DNA of 64,000 bases, from positions 1 to 64,000 of the forward strand of contig JAHHIC010000063.1 in NCBI GenBank assembly GCA_019359035.1, read 5' to 3'. Positions 43,691-53,161 of this stretch are shown here, piece by piece. The notes beneath the pieces were generated by a model, which searched no databases, was not told the origin of the DNA, and worked only from the letters and a program-made list of their open reading frames with translations. Each line of letters starts with the position of its first letter. Within the stretch, counting starts at the first letter, position 1. A program made the translations under genes and the position numbers. The DNA is from Scytonematopsis contorta HA4267-MV1. GTDB taxonomy: Bacteria > Cyanobacteriota > Cyanobacteriia > Cyanobacteriales > Nostocaceae.

Positions 43691-44878
43691 TCAGCCATTT
43701 TCAAAAGTTAACTGTTTTAGTGCCGACTTCAGCCCTTTAATATCTTCTCTAAAACTGCACTTTTGTATTTGTTTAAGACTTATTTTACCTGCTTTATTCG
43801 CATTAATAATCACCCATTCAATTGCCTTAGCAAGTGCCTCAATATTTCCAACAGGAAAAATACATCCATTCTCACCATCCAAAACTAAATCAGGAGCGCA
43901 ACCTACTTGGTCACTCATAACCACAGCTTTTCCTGCGTTCATCACCTCGTTAATTGCCAATCCCCAAGGTTCAAAGCTAGAAGGAAGGACAAAAGCATCA
44001 CATAAGTCATACATAGCTGGTATCTCTGACTGATTTCGGAAACCCAGAAATCTAATTGAATTCCAACCTGTTCTTTTGGCCTCCAATTCCAGCTGATGTC
44101 TTAAAACTCCATCACCTACAAATAACAAATATGGTAATGGTTCTTGTATCCCATCTGGTGATAATAATTGATATGCTGCGAGTAAATCCTGTGGCCGCTT
44201 AACCTCTATTAATTTAGCTGCGTACAAAATGATTGGTCTACCAGGTTCCAAATTTAATGACCTACGCAGTTCCTCTCGGTCAGCACTAGCTAAGGTTACT
44301 TGTTGTTGAAAATAGTCATTATCAACAGCATAAGGTAGTGGAAATAGATGTTCTTCACTAACTCCGTAACCTTGGTAAAACTGCCGATTTAAACTCCCAA
44401 CATAAAGAAATGCAGAAACTTTTTTAAATAACCACTTTAGAAATGCCTGTTTTGCAGTTTTCTTAATAGTCTCAGTTGGTTCTCGTAAGCCATTCGACTC
44501 ACCTCGCAGTAAAATTGGAATACCTAATTGTTCTGCAGCTAAAATTGCTTGTATACTACAGAGCCAAGACCATCCATGCACCCAAACTGCATCAAATTTA
44601 CCTACCTTTAATTGCTGAAAAATATCTTTCGCAATTGGTTGCCGAAAGAAGTTTTCTCTTTGCTTACTACCCCAACAATCTAAAAACTGGCTATCATAAC
44701 CCTCTATAAGTGGAATATCCCACTTAATCGACTTGCCAAAGCCAGGGTCTTTATATTCTTTAAGGGAGAAATCACTATAAAAAAATACTTTCAGTTGAAT
44801 ATCTGGGTCTGCTCCAATGTAACGTAAAAGAGGAGCTTGATATTGAATGGGGTGAGAAACAAAATAAGCTAAACGCAT
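43691..44878 (-). CDS. Family 4 glycosyltransferase
   Basis: The 395-residue protein opens MRLAYFVSHPIQYQAPLLRY. It has IILYAAKLIEVKRPQDLLAA (GT4 donor motif) and FVLPSSFEPWGLAINEVMNA (EX7E). The start motif SHPIQYQAPL marks a subgroup found in glycan clusters. It is the first of the close-packed genes before a 404-bp gap. Confidence 0.9.
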   Translation of the reverse strand: MRLAYFVSHPIQYQAPLLRYIGADPDIQLKVFFYSDFSLKEYKDPGFGKSIKWDIPLIEGYDSQFLDCWGSKQRENFFRQPIAKDIFQQLKVGKFDAVWVHGWSWLCSIQAILAAEQLGIPILLRGESNGLREPTETIKKTAKQAFLKWLFKKVSAFLYVGSLNRQFYQGYGVSEEHLFPLPYAVDNDYFQQQVTLASADREELRRSLNLEPGRPIILYAAKLIEVKRPQDLLAAYQLLSPDGIQEPLPYLLFVGDGVLRHQLELEAKRTGWNSIRFLGFRNQSEIPAMYDLCDAFVLPSSFEPWGLAINEVMNAGKAVVMSDQVGCAPDLVLDGENGCIFPVGNIEALAKAIEWVIINANKAGKISLKQIQKCSFREDIKGLKSALKQLTFENG

Positions 44879-45282
44879 AATAATTATATATTTAAAGTTA
44901 ACGACATCAAAGTCAATTATATTTCGACTAAATGCCTTTCCTTCCCTAAAACTACTTGGTTACTGTTCAAGTAATTATTTATAACTTATCTTTCACTTTT
45001 TACTCCTGTCTATCTAAACAATTTAAATACTGTGGGTCATCCGTATAAATCCTGATGTAAAGTTCGGTAGTACGGGTTTCTACAGAATATTACCTATTTT
45101 CAAATAATTGAGAAAATTGCTCCCAATAATGTACGTCAATTCATTATTCATTTGTCGTGCATATCGTTAGGGAAAAACCGAGATAAATACACAACAGACT
45201 CAAAAGCATTTGTACAGGCAGACCCATTCCCTACTCTGCACTCTATTTATTTATTCCCGCACACCGAACTCGTAAGTACTCC
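44879..45282. other. 404-bp AT-rich gap inside the EPS cluster
   Basis: No gene, clear repeat or terminator was seen. It could contain an internal promoter for the downstream genes. Confidence 0.4.
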
Positions 45283-46622
45283 TTACCCTATTTCCAATAC
45301 TCCATCTGCATACTCTGAAGTAACAGACCGCTGCAAAACATCTAAGTATTCTTTAGATATCACTTCAGGTGTAAAGTGTTTTTCCAGATATTCGCGTCCA
45401 GCCCCACCCATACGCTCAACTAATTGTGTATCTTTACTGAGAACACGAATAAATTTAGCCAACCCATAGCTGTCCCCATTCTCAAAGCTATCGCCACACT
45501 TAGCATCAGCAATCAGCTCTCTTAGGTATGAATTTTGAGAACAAATAATTCCCACAGGTTTACCAGCAGCTAAAACACCATAAAGTTTGCTTGGTGCAAC
45601 TAGACTTTCAAACCCAACATCTACACTCACCAAAGACAAATCACAAGCAGTCAAAGAATAGGGCAGTACATCCTTGTCTTGATATGGTAGAAACAAGCAA
45701 TTTCCCAGTTCTAATTGCTGCACCTCTTTAATTAATTCCTTATACTTAGCCCCACTCCCGACAAAAGCAAACTGAATTGGCTCCGAACGCAATAACTTAG
45801 CAGCTTCCAAGATAGTATCCATGTCATGGCATCTACCCATATTGCCTGAATAAAGCACAGTAAACTTTTTCACCAAATCGTGCTTCCAAGCAAACCAATT
45901 TTCATCCTTAGCAATCGGGACAATTAAATCTGGGTCAGCCCAACTATGAATCACAGAAATCTTATCCGCAATATCCGGACAATTTGCGACTACACGCTTT
46001 TTCATTTCTGGGCTAAGAACCACAATCCCTTTAGCTGCACGCCAAATCTTTCGATTCACAGAAAGCCAAAATTTTGCCAACCAATGATGTTTAGGAATAA
46101 CTCCCAACTCCACCGCAATATCTGGGTAAAGGTCATAGAGTATGCAAATAAAAGATATACCAAAGCACACATGAGCCAGGTATGCAATCACAGGCAAAAA
46201 TGGAGGAGCAGTAGTCACCAACAACACATCATGACGATGAATATGTCTGATTAAGTGAATAGCAGCACGTATTACAAACATAATTCCACTCACCGCTTTG
46301 CCTCGAATCCTTTGTGGACCAAGTTGAGACGCACGCGATCGCCGAACTTCAACTCGACCTATCCGTTCTATAGCAGGAGCGTGAGATGTTCCATAAGCAT
46401 AACCGGGCTGACCAGTGAAGACCTCAATATCTACTCCTTGTAAACCCAATTGCTTAACTAACTCTTCAATCAACTGTCCTGTAGCAGCATAGTCCGGAGG
46501 GAAAAACTGAGTCACTACAGACAATTTAATTGGCTTTTCAATAGCAGAAGACTGCTTTTGTTTCCCCTCCGATAGTTCGTAATCATTTAGATTTTTTTTT
46601 TAGTCTCTTGATTTGAAACCAT
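45283..46622 (-). CDS. WcaI-like family 4 glycosyltransferase, start interrupted by poly-A frameshift
   Basis: The long frame (45283-46524) encodes 413 residues starting with a TTG (SVVTQFFPPDYAATGQLIEE). It includes IEVFTGQPGYAYG, FTVLYSGNMGRCHDMDTILE and SLVSVDVGFESLVAPSKLYG, as in WcaI-type transferases. The frame stays open upstream to 46592 with protein-like codons, ending at an in-frame TAA in the A tract. Just above, an ATG at 46622 begins MVSNQETKKK and enters a run of ten adenines (46592-46601 on the minus strand). With one more adenine, the ATG frame joins the long frame through NLNDYELSEG. The gene is thus either frameshifted, expressed by slippage, or misread in sequencing. Confidence 0.85.
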
Positions 46623-46940
46623 AGACTTATTCATCCAATTTAAACTACTTGTCAAAAGCAAACGACAGAGGCTATCCCAATATTAAAATGAGTCTTAATC
46701 TACAGATTTATGCTTGATAAAAACAACCTTTTTTGTTGTTGTCCAGACAAATTAATAAAGTGTTTTATAATTATTTATTATATAATCTGGTAAACAAATA
46801 AATTGTTAATAGGCAAGCTTAAAGTAATGTTTTGCCTTTCTCCTAATAGCCATAGTTTAATCTGACTAAGGTGTAATAATGTACTTACTTCCAATCTCAG
46901 GAACCAGGCATAACACTTATTTTTTATATCTCGTTATTAG

Positions 46941-47068
46941 TAAGTATCACCTCGGTGTATTCACTTAATATCTCCGAATAAGGATACTAAGATGACCATG
47001 AATATAACTATAATAGAATCTTTAAAGCTTACTGGAGAAGCATCCTAGCTGCCTAAAGGTGATACTTA
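46941..47068. ncRNA. Possible structured RNA closed by a 12-bp inverted repeat
   Basis: TAAGTATCACCT (46941-46952) is the exact reverse complement of AGGTGATACTTA (47057-47068), 104 bp apart. Inside, TCTCC (46971-46975) can pair with GGAGA and AGGAT with ATCCT, in an order that would make a pseudoknot or alternative stems. It resembles the closing stem of a cis-regulatory RNA but no known class was recognised. Strand and transcription are unknown. Confidence 0.3.
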
Positions 47069-47485
47069 ATTACATCTCTCTACCTAAAGTCAAAGAAATA
47101 AATTATGCGGATATATGTAGTGTTAAAAATTTAGTGTTAAAAACTCGGCACAATAGAAATTTATTTGTTAATATCGACAGATTTTGTCAATTTAAAGTTC
47201 CAGTTTAAAGATATAACAAGACAAACGAAACATAAGAAATTACCTGATATTTGCTTTGCTTACCTTATAGACTTAAAAAGGTTAAATAGGTGACACAGTT
47301 TTTACTAAGCTGAAACGACTTAAAAGAAAAGGTTGCGTCTACCAAAATTACCATAATAAAACAAACCTAAAAAGATGTCACACTCTTATTACTAAATTGC
47401 TAATGGCCATTAGCTAATTGCTAAGAGAATGCAGGAAATTATGCAATACTTGTCGGTTAAGAAAATTCGATAACCCAAAAACCTT

Positions 47486-47581
47486 GTAGAGACGCGATTA
47501 ATCGCGTCTCTACATACCCTGAAGCCTAGGGTAAGGCAGACACCGCCTTACCCTAGCCGGAAAGACGCGATTAATCGCGTC
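47486..47581. repeat. Cluster of three strong palindromes
   Basis: A perfect 28-bp palindrome, GTAGAGACGCGATT and its complement, lies at 47486-47513. CTAGGGTAAGGC at 47526-47537 pairs with GCCTTACCCTAG at 47545-47556. GACGCGATTAATCGCGTC at 47564-47581 repeats the core of the first. Related GAGAC hairpins occur at 15829-15853. Confidence 0.85.
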
Positions 47582-47587
47582 TCTACG

Positions 47588-47630
47588 TACCCTGAATCAC
47601 CACCAAAAATCCTTAACCGAGCAGTATTGG
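47588..47630. repeat. Dispersed 42-bp repeat, copy B
   Basis: This matches 22695-22736 with one extra C and one T-to-C change. A weaker version (CATCCTTGACCGAATACTCC) follows at about 47788. It directly abuts the palindrome cluster. Confidence 0.8.
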
Positions 47631-48164
47631 GAAACTATGGGAACATCTTGCTCCCTGCTGACCGGAAAGCGGGAGCATCTTGCTCCCCCCTGTCCGAAAA
47701 GCGGGCTGGAAGCCCGCACTACAAAACGAAAATAAATTTACACAGGTTTTTGTGATGCTCGCGGTAACTATTAGACCAGATATCAAACATCCTTGACCGA
47801 ATACTCCTATCCCCCTACTATTGGCAAATCCTGGGTCTGTTTCCCACGTAATTGAAAAACCCCAAAGCCCAGATAAACTAAGGCTTTTGAAAAATAAATC
47901 AAAACTTTATTACCATTCCCGTTATTTTTCCAGCATTCTTGGGAACCCTATTACTAGCAGTTATTTAAAAAGCAGACCTAACTAATTACTTTCTACAGCG
48001 CAGAACTTTAACAACAGGACAAACATCTGTACTCATTCAAATGTTCTAGATTACGCTGATATTACAAATCACCATCAAATCACCATCAAACCCTCTGCTT
48101 GCCAATAATTGCTAAATCAAATGCCTCACACAGAGTTCTATCAACAGTTCTACCAACACATATT

Positions 48165-50345
48165 ATGGAAAAACCCTATTCACGACTGTCAAATTCTGAA
48201 GGTAACAGTCAGTCTGTAGAAAAATTGCTTCATTACCAATCTTTGCCATTAACAAGCGAACAAAGTGATGATAAAGACTCAGACGAGTTTTTCGGTATTT
48301 TACGCCGACGGGGGATAATCATTGCAGGAGTCGTCACAACTATGATGCTCGCTGTTGCAAGCTTAACACTTAGTCAGAAACCGGATTATGAAGGTAATTT
48401 TCGGTTATTAGTCGAACCTGTAACTAACGATGAAAGCGTACCCGACGTAGCATCTAATAACAACCCCAACAACCAAAAACCAACTCTTGATTACGAAACT
48501 CAAATTCAGGTACTCAAGAGTCCAGAACTATTAGCAGAGGTAGCCAAAGAATTACAAACATCTTACAGTGGAATGACCCGTGATTTTTTAGCCAAATCTC
48601 TTCGTATCACTCGTGTAGCTGAAACCAAGGTTATAGACGTACGCTATCAAAGCAATAATCCCGAAAAAATTAAAACCGTTTTAGATAAACTTGCCAATTA
48701 TTACTTAAAATATAGCCTAGAAAAGCAACAAACCAAATTGCGCCAAGGAAAGCAATTCGTTGACGAACAACTTCCACCCCTGAGAAAGCGAGTAGAAGGT
48801 CTACAAAAAGAACTGCAAGACTTTCGACGAGCATATCAATTTACCAACCCAGATACTCAAAGAGAAGATATAGCAATTGAAACTCGACTATTAAATGAGC
48901 AACGACTAAAAATTGACCAACAGCTATCATTGGTTCGTGCTAACTTCCTCAACATGCAAAAGAGACAGACTGCAAATGCAATACTAAATGAATCACTGAC
49001 ATATCAGGACTTAGTGAAACAAGTACGACAATTAGATGCTCAGATTGCTCAAGAATTGACTCGTTTTCAAGAGGGTAGCCCAGCAGTTGAGAACTTAAGA
49101 GAAAGGCGGGAAAAATTACTACCTTTACTACAACAAGAAGCACAAACTACATACAATACCAAACTAACAAGAGCCACTGCTGAGGTTCAAAATTTAGAAG
49201 CACAAAGCCGAGACCTTTTACAAAAGCAAGAAAAACTCGTCCAAAAAGAAAAACAGCTACCATTATTAGCTAGAAAGTATGCGGAAATTCAACAGGAATT
49301 AAACATCGCGACCGATAGCCTCAATCGTTTTTTGAGTACTCGCGAAACTCTGCAAATTAAGACAGCACAAAGCGAACTTCCTTGGCAATTAATTCAAGCA
49401 CCAGAACTACCAAAAAAACCAGTCTCTCCAAATATTGAACGTAACTTGTTGTTAGGATTATTCGGCAGTTTATTTCTGGGAATTAGCGCAGCTTTACTCA
49501 TCGAAAAACTCGATAACACATACCACCGAGTCGAAACTCTACAAGAAAAACTGAAATTGCCTTTATTAGGTAATATCCCTTTTGAAAAGCTACTCCAAAA
49601 AAATCAAGCCCCAATCTTTAAAACCGAACAAGCCGTAGATTCAGACTCTACAGAAGAGAATCTAATACCCAACGAGAACTATAACAATAAATATCCATCC
49701 GAAGCATTCCTAGAAGCATTTAGAGTCATTAACACCAACCTTCAACTGCTCAGTTCCGACCAACCCATCCGCTCCATCGTTGTTACTTCAGCATTACCAG
49801 GAGACGGAAAATCCACAGTTGCATTCCATCTTGCCAGAGTAGCAGCAGCAATGGGTCAAAAAGTACTACTAGTAAACGCTGACATGCGCCGACCAGACAA
49901 GCAATCTGTAGTCAGCTTAAACAACGTCTGGGGACTAAGCAGCTTAATTTCCAGAAGCGTAAAACTCGAACAAGTAATTCAACAAGTACCAGGAATCAAT
50001 GATTTCTCCATGATTGCAGCTGGCCCAGTACCACCAGATGCAACCAAGCTATTATCCTCAGAAAAAATGAGATTACTAATGGCTGACCTGAGAAAGCAAT
50101 TTGACTTAGTAATTTATGACACCCCTCCATTAATTGGATTAGCAGACACTAATTTAATCGCACCTCATACAGACGGCATTCTTTTAGTAGCAAAAATCGA
50201 CCAAACAGACCGCTCCGCATTGAAGCAAGCAATGGAAAGCTTGAAAGTTTCCCGAATTAATGTACTTGGTTTTGCCGCTAATGGAACAAAAGGCAAAATG
50301 CCAGTTCATGAAAGCTATCGGCAGAAAGCTGTTGCAGTTAGCTAA
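48165..50345 (+). CDS. Wzc-like polysaccharide co-polymerase/tyrosine autokinase
   Basis: The 726-residue protein sets chain length and supports export. An N-terminal Wzz domain is bounded by membrane helices (RRGIIIAGVVTTMMLAVASL at about residue 45 and NLLLGLFGSLFLGISAALLI at about 425), with long periplasmic coiled coils between. The cytoplasmic kinase has ALPGDGKST (Walker A), LLVNADMRRPD (Walker A') and VIYDTPPLIGLAD (Walker B). The C-terminus (MPVHESYRQKAVAVS) has only one Tyr rather than a Tyr cluster, so autophosphorylation may be reduced. I start at the ATG at 48165 rather than a TTG at 48099. It faces away from the glycosyltransferase genes. Confidence 0.92.
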   Translation: MEKPYSRLSNSEGNSQSVEKLLHYQSLPLTSEQSDDKDSDEFFGILRRRGIIIAGVVTTMMLAVASLTLSQKPDYEGNFRLLVEPVTNDESVPDVASNNNPNNQKPTLDYETQIQVLKSPELLAEVAKELQTSYSGMTRDFLAKSLRITRVAETKVIDVRYQSNNPEKIKTVLDKLANYYLKYSLEKQQTKLRQGKQFVDEQLPPLRKRVEGLQKELQDFRRAYQFTNPDTQREDIAIETRLLNEQRLKIDQQLSLVRANFLNMQKRQTANAILNESLTYQDLVKQVRQLDAQIAQELTRFQEGSPAVENLRERREKLLPLLQQEAQTTYNTKLTRATAEVQNLEAQSRDLLQKQEKLVQKEKQLPLLARKYAEIQQELNIATDSLNRFLSTRETLQIKTAQSELPWQLIQAPELPKKPVSPNIERNLLLGLFGSLFLGISAALLIEKLDNTYHRVETLQEKLKLPLLGNIPFEKLLQKNQAPIFKTEQAVDSDSTEENLIPNENYNNKYPSEAFLEAFRVINTNLQLLSSDQPIRSIVVTSALPGDGKSTVAFHLARVAAAMGQKVLLVNADMRRPDKQSVVSLNNVWGLSSLISRSVKLEQVIQQVPGINDFSMIAAGPVPPDATKLLSSEKMRLLMADLRKQFDLVIYDTPPLIGLADTNLIAPHTDGILLVAKIDQTDRSALKQAMESLKVSRINVLGFAANGTKGKMPVHESYRQKAVAVS

Positions 50346-50791
50346 TGGCTAATGGCTAATAGATTTCAGCATCAAAACATCCTCAGTTATTTGCATCTAT
50401 TGACATCGAAAATCTTAACCCCTAGCTCTTTCCTCCCTTATATTGGTAGGTTGAAAATGGGGTTGATATTTGATGTAACAATTATAGTTAGGGAGTATTT
50501 ATTAGTGGTGAGGGGTCAGACCATGTATGTAGAAACTACTAAAGAACTTTCAAAAAATAAATTGCTCCTCTTGTGGGGTGGGCATCCCGAACCGCCTTGC
50601 TTGGAATAGACCCCACAAAACAAATAGACGGGCTGGAAGCCCATCCCACAAAACAAATAGATTTTTTTTAATTGCAAATCCCTAAATTCAAAAAATCCAG
50701 ATACCTGGACAGAAAGCCCTCAAACGCCAGAGAATGAATTCTCTGTCTAATAGCGAAAGTCCTCTAAAGAGGACTAAAAGCAATATCCTAT
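50346..50791. other. 446-bp repeat-bearing gap
   Basis: After wzc come TAATGGC heptamers (50344-50361). Further on are two copies of CCCACAAAACAAATAG (about 50612 and 50650) around GGGCTGGAAGCCC. Palindromes CAGAGAAT-GA-ATTCTCTG (50728-50745) and AGTCCTCTAAAGAGGACT (50758-50775) follow. An 85-codon frame at 50352-50609 is repeat-derived and not accepted as a gene. Confidence 0.6.
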
Positions 50792-51019
50792 TTACGATGC
50801 TAGTGTCGCTTCCATACCTAGCCAATCTTCATCACTAGCAGCTTCCCAAGCCACAAACTCTTGAGCCAATTCAGTGGGTACATTTATCAACAAAGGAGTC
50901 AGCAGCGCAGTAATTTCTCCACTTACAGAATGTCCATGTGTCCGTGCTTGTTGGACGACCGCTTCGTACAGCTCAATAGGCAATGTTACTTCTGTGTTAA
51001 TTGTTTTTGCAGCTTCCAT
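50792..51019 (-). CDS. Small CopG/RHH-like antitoxin-type protein
   Basis: The 75-residue protein reads INTEVTLPIELYEAVVQQAR, then THGHSVSGEITALLTPLLIN and an acidic tail with EEDW-like DEDWLGM. A strand followed by two helices is the ribbon-helix-helix pattern of CopG-type antitoxins. No toxin frame follows on the minus strand, so it is an orphan or its partner was lost. Naming rests on pattern only. Confidence 0.6.
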   Translation of the reverse strand: MEAAKTINTEVTLPIELYEAVVQQARTHGHSVSGEITALLTPLLINVPTELAQEFVAWEAASDEDWLGMEATLAS

Positions 51020-51233
51020 AGAATTGCAATTAACTCTCGTGCCGTAAGTCCCTCACTATACCGTAAGGTTAGTGATGGGATATAAGGCACAATATATAAA
51101 AAATTATACAAGTTCAAATAAATAATTCTTACTAAAATAATAGTAAGCATAATTATTATTTATTGACTGATTTATAGTTTTGAGAGCAAAATATAATATA
51201 ATTGAACTAGGTCGAGAAAGATAACCAGCAATT

Positions 51234-52652
51234 ATGCAGCTAACGTATCAATATAAAGCATATCCAACGAAAGCACAAGTTCGAGAATTTGAGTCAGTTT
51301 TAGAACTGTGCCGTCGGCAATATAACTATAGGTTAGCTGAAAGGTTCAAATGGTTTGAATCGACTCGTTGTGCAACTGATAGATGCGATTTGACTCAATC
51401 AATTGTATCAGTTGAAGAGATATACAAAAATATTCCTTTAGAACGGGTACAGAAACGAGATGGTCGTAAAAAGGACGACTTGGGTAATCCAATTACTAAA
51501 AAAGGTGATGTACACTCGAATATCCAAAATGGTTATGTAGATTGGAACACAGTACAACAAAACGACTTACCTAATACTAAAAAGTTATTTTCAGAATATA
51601 AAAAATTGCATTCTCAAGTTCTACAAAATGTTTTAGAACGAGTTGACAGTGCAATGAATAGATATATTAATGGAGATAAAAATGGTAAACGTAGCGGTCG
51701 TCCTAAGTTCAAAGGAAAACATTACTATAACTCTTTTACTTACACTCAAATGTCAGTAAACGATTTTAGTAAAGATGAAACAGGAGTTAATTATCTAGAA
51801 TTATCAAAACTGTGCAAAGTAGAAATTAACGTTCACAGAGCAATTCCAGAAGGGTTTTCAGTTAAGACAGTTTCTGTTATCAAAAAAAGTGATGGTTGGT
51901 ATTTAAATATCACACTTGAAGATAAAAAAGTACCTGTAGCGGATGTAGAGATATGCCCGACTGAAAAAAACAGTATTGGAATTGATTTAGGGCTTGAATT
52001 TTACTGTTATTTATCAAATGGAGAGCATGTTGAATTTCCACGTTGGTTACGGTTATCGTTAGCCAAGCTTGAAAAGTTACAGCAAAAATTGGCTAAACGT
52101 GAGAAGCATAGTATTGCCTGGTGTCGCCTGAAAAATCAAATTGCGAGATTACATAATCAGATTGCAAGAAGAAGATTAGATTGGCAATTTAAATTAGCAT
52201 ACAAGCTATTTCAAAAAGCTGATGTCATCTTTGTAGAAGATTTAGCGCTCAAAAATTTAATTAGACGTGTAGCACCTAAAATTAATAATGAAGGTGTCTA
52301 TCTACCGAATAATCAAAGTGCAAAATCAGGCCTAAATTTGAGCTTATCAGATGCAGCTTTATCCCAATTTATTAAGTGCTTAGACTGGGTAGCCTATAAG
52401 CTTGGCAAACGTGTTATTAAAATTGATGCTCGTGGTACTTCTCAGTATTGCAATAAATGTTTCACTAAAGTTGGAAAAGAGCTAAGTAATAGACATCATG
52501 ATTGCCAATGTGGTGAAAGTATTCCACGAGATTATAATAGTGCCAAATTGATAAAATCAATTGGGCTACTAACATATGATATTTATAGTGGCGGTGGTCA
52601 GTCGTCACTCAAAAATGCTTTGGAAGTTTTGAAGCAGGCTGCGACTTCTTAA
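51234..52652 (+). CDS. tnpB: TnpB RNA-guided nuclease (IS200/IS605-type, stand-alone)
   Basis: TnpB is a Cas12-like nuclease guided by a transposon-encoded RNA. The 472-residue protein starts with MQLTYQYKAYPTKAQVREFE, the usual N-terminus. RuvC residues are D251 (IGIDLGLEFY), E335 (IFVEDLALKNL) and D433 (IPRDYNSAKLI). A zinc ribbon has C406, C409, C424 and C426. All catalytic residues are intact. The N-terminal part has an insert (about residues 45-105) longer than in compact TnpBs. There is no tnpA nearby, so movement would need TnpA in trans. A hairpin directly follows the stop. Confidence 0.92.
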   Translation: MQLTYQYKAYPTKAQVREFESVLELCRRQYNYRLAERFKWFESTRCATDRCDLTQSIVSVEEIYKNIPLERVQKRDGRKKDDLGNPITKKGDVHSNIQNGYVDWNTVQQNDLPNTKKLFSEYKKLHSQVLQNVLERVDSAMNRYINGDKNGKRSGRPKFKGKHYYNSFTYTQMSVNDFSKDETGVNYLELSKLCKVEINVHRAIPEGFSVKTVSVIKKSDGWYLNITLEDKKVPVADVEICPTEKNSIGIDLGLEFYCYLSNGEHVEFPRWLRLSLAKLEKLQQKLAKREKHSIAWCRLKNQIARLHNQIARRRLDWQFKLAYKLFQKADVIFVEDLALKNLIRRVAPKINNEGVYLPNNQSAKSGLNLSLSDAALSQFIKCLDWVAYKLGKRVIKIDARGTSQYCNKCFTKVGKELSNRHHDCQCGESIPRDYNSAKLIKSIGLLTYDIYSGGGQSSLKNALEVLKQAATS

Positions 52653-52656
52653 GAAG

Positions 52657-52685
52657 CCTACACCCTAAGCTTGCTTGGGTGTAGG
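52657..52685 (+). ncRNA. Right-end hairpin, likely 3' part of the TnpB guide RNA scaffold
   Basis: CCTACACCC (52657-52665) pairs with GGGTGTAGG (52677-52685) around an 11-base loop, five bases after the tnpB stop. In IS605-type elements the right end overlaps the guide RNA (omega RNA), whose scaffold spans the 3' end of tnpB and whose guide begins just past the element end. The element boundary would then lie near 52690-52700, but I could not fix it. Confidence 0.5.
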
Positions 52686-52751
52686 TATTTCACAGCGTTT
52701 ATTTGTATTATGGGACTTCCAAGTAAAAAAATATCCCAATTTTTTTGTAGT

Positions 52752-52803
52752 GCGAGCATCTTGCTCGCTTTTGACTAGAAACGAGCGAGACGCTCGTTCT
52801 ACA
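52752..52803. repeat. Dispersed hairpin pair GCGAGCATCTTGCTCGC / ACGAGCGAGACGCTCGT
   Basis: Two adjacent hairpins resemble others near 19273, 47657 and 47699, all with GCATCTTGC or GGAAGCCC centres and followed by CTACAA or ACTACAA. They belong to a dispersed palindrome family and lie between tnpB and the decayed antitoxin. Confidence 0.65.
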
Positions 52804-52924
52804 AGATGGGATAATTTATTTTTTTGTAAATCCCTATAACCTTAGCTTGCGGATACAGGCAGAGGCCTCCCAGCTAGAAGGTTCTTCTTCCAAAGCTCAC
52901 CCAGACTATAATCCTCAAGTGTAG

Positions 52925-53131
52925 AAGGTTTTTAGCTGTTCTACTGTTGGCAAAAGCTACATTGCTCAAATTCAGAAAGAAAAACTACGACAGCAACTGA
53001 AAGAAGGTGCTATCCGTCGTGCAGAACGCGACCTCAATATTATGTCAGACTGGCGTGCAGAACGCGACCTCAATATTGTGTCAGACTGCTTTGAGGTTGA
53101 GGAAGAGGTATGGCAGCGAAACGCACAATAA
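52925..53131 (+). pseudogene. Decayed antitoxin-like gene with in-frame 36-bp tandem duplication
   Basis: The open stretch encodes GKSYIAQIQKEKLRQQLKEG then AIRRAERDLNIMSDW and a tail FEVEEEVWQRNAQ, like C-terminal parts of CopG-type antitoxins. No start codon is present after the upstream stop at 52922-52924. The 12-codon unit RAERDLNIMSDW is repeated at 53018-53053 and 53054-53089 with two base changes. Confidence 0.65.
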
Positions 53132-53161
53132 CTGAATTTTATTTTGTTGGATATCTAGTAG

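Larger units (their letters stand above)
46623..48164. other. 1.5-kb intergenic region between divergent EPS units
   Basis: No protein gene was found. The region must hold promoters for the minus-strand EPS series and the plus-strand Wzc-like gene. It contains a possible structured leader (46941-47068), a direct repeat of GTGTTAAAAA at about 47119-47143, strong palindromes (47486-47581), a dispersed repeat (47588-47630) and hairpins with GCGGGAGCATCTTGCTCCC and GCGGGCTGGAAGCCCGC (47657-47720). Confidence 0.6.

Noticed and set aside
50352-50609. 85-codon frame after wzc
   Set aside because: It spans heptamers and dispersed repeats, has no ribosome binding site and no recognisable domain.
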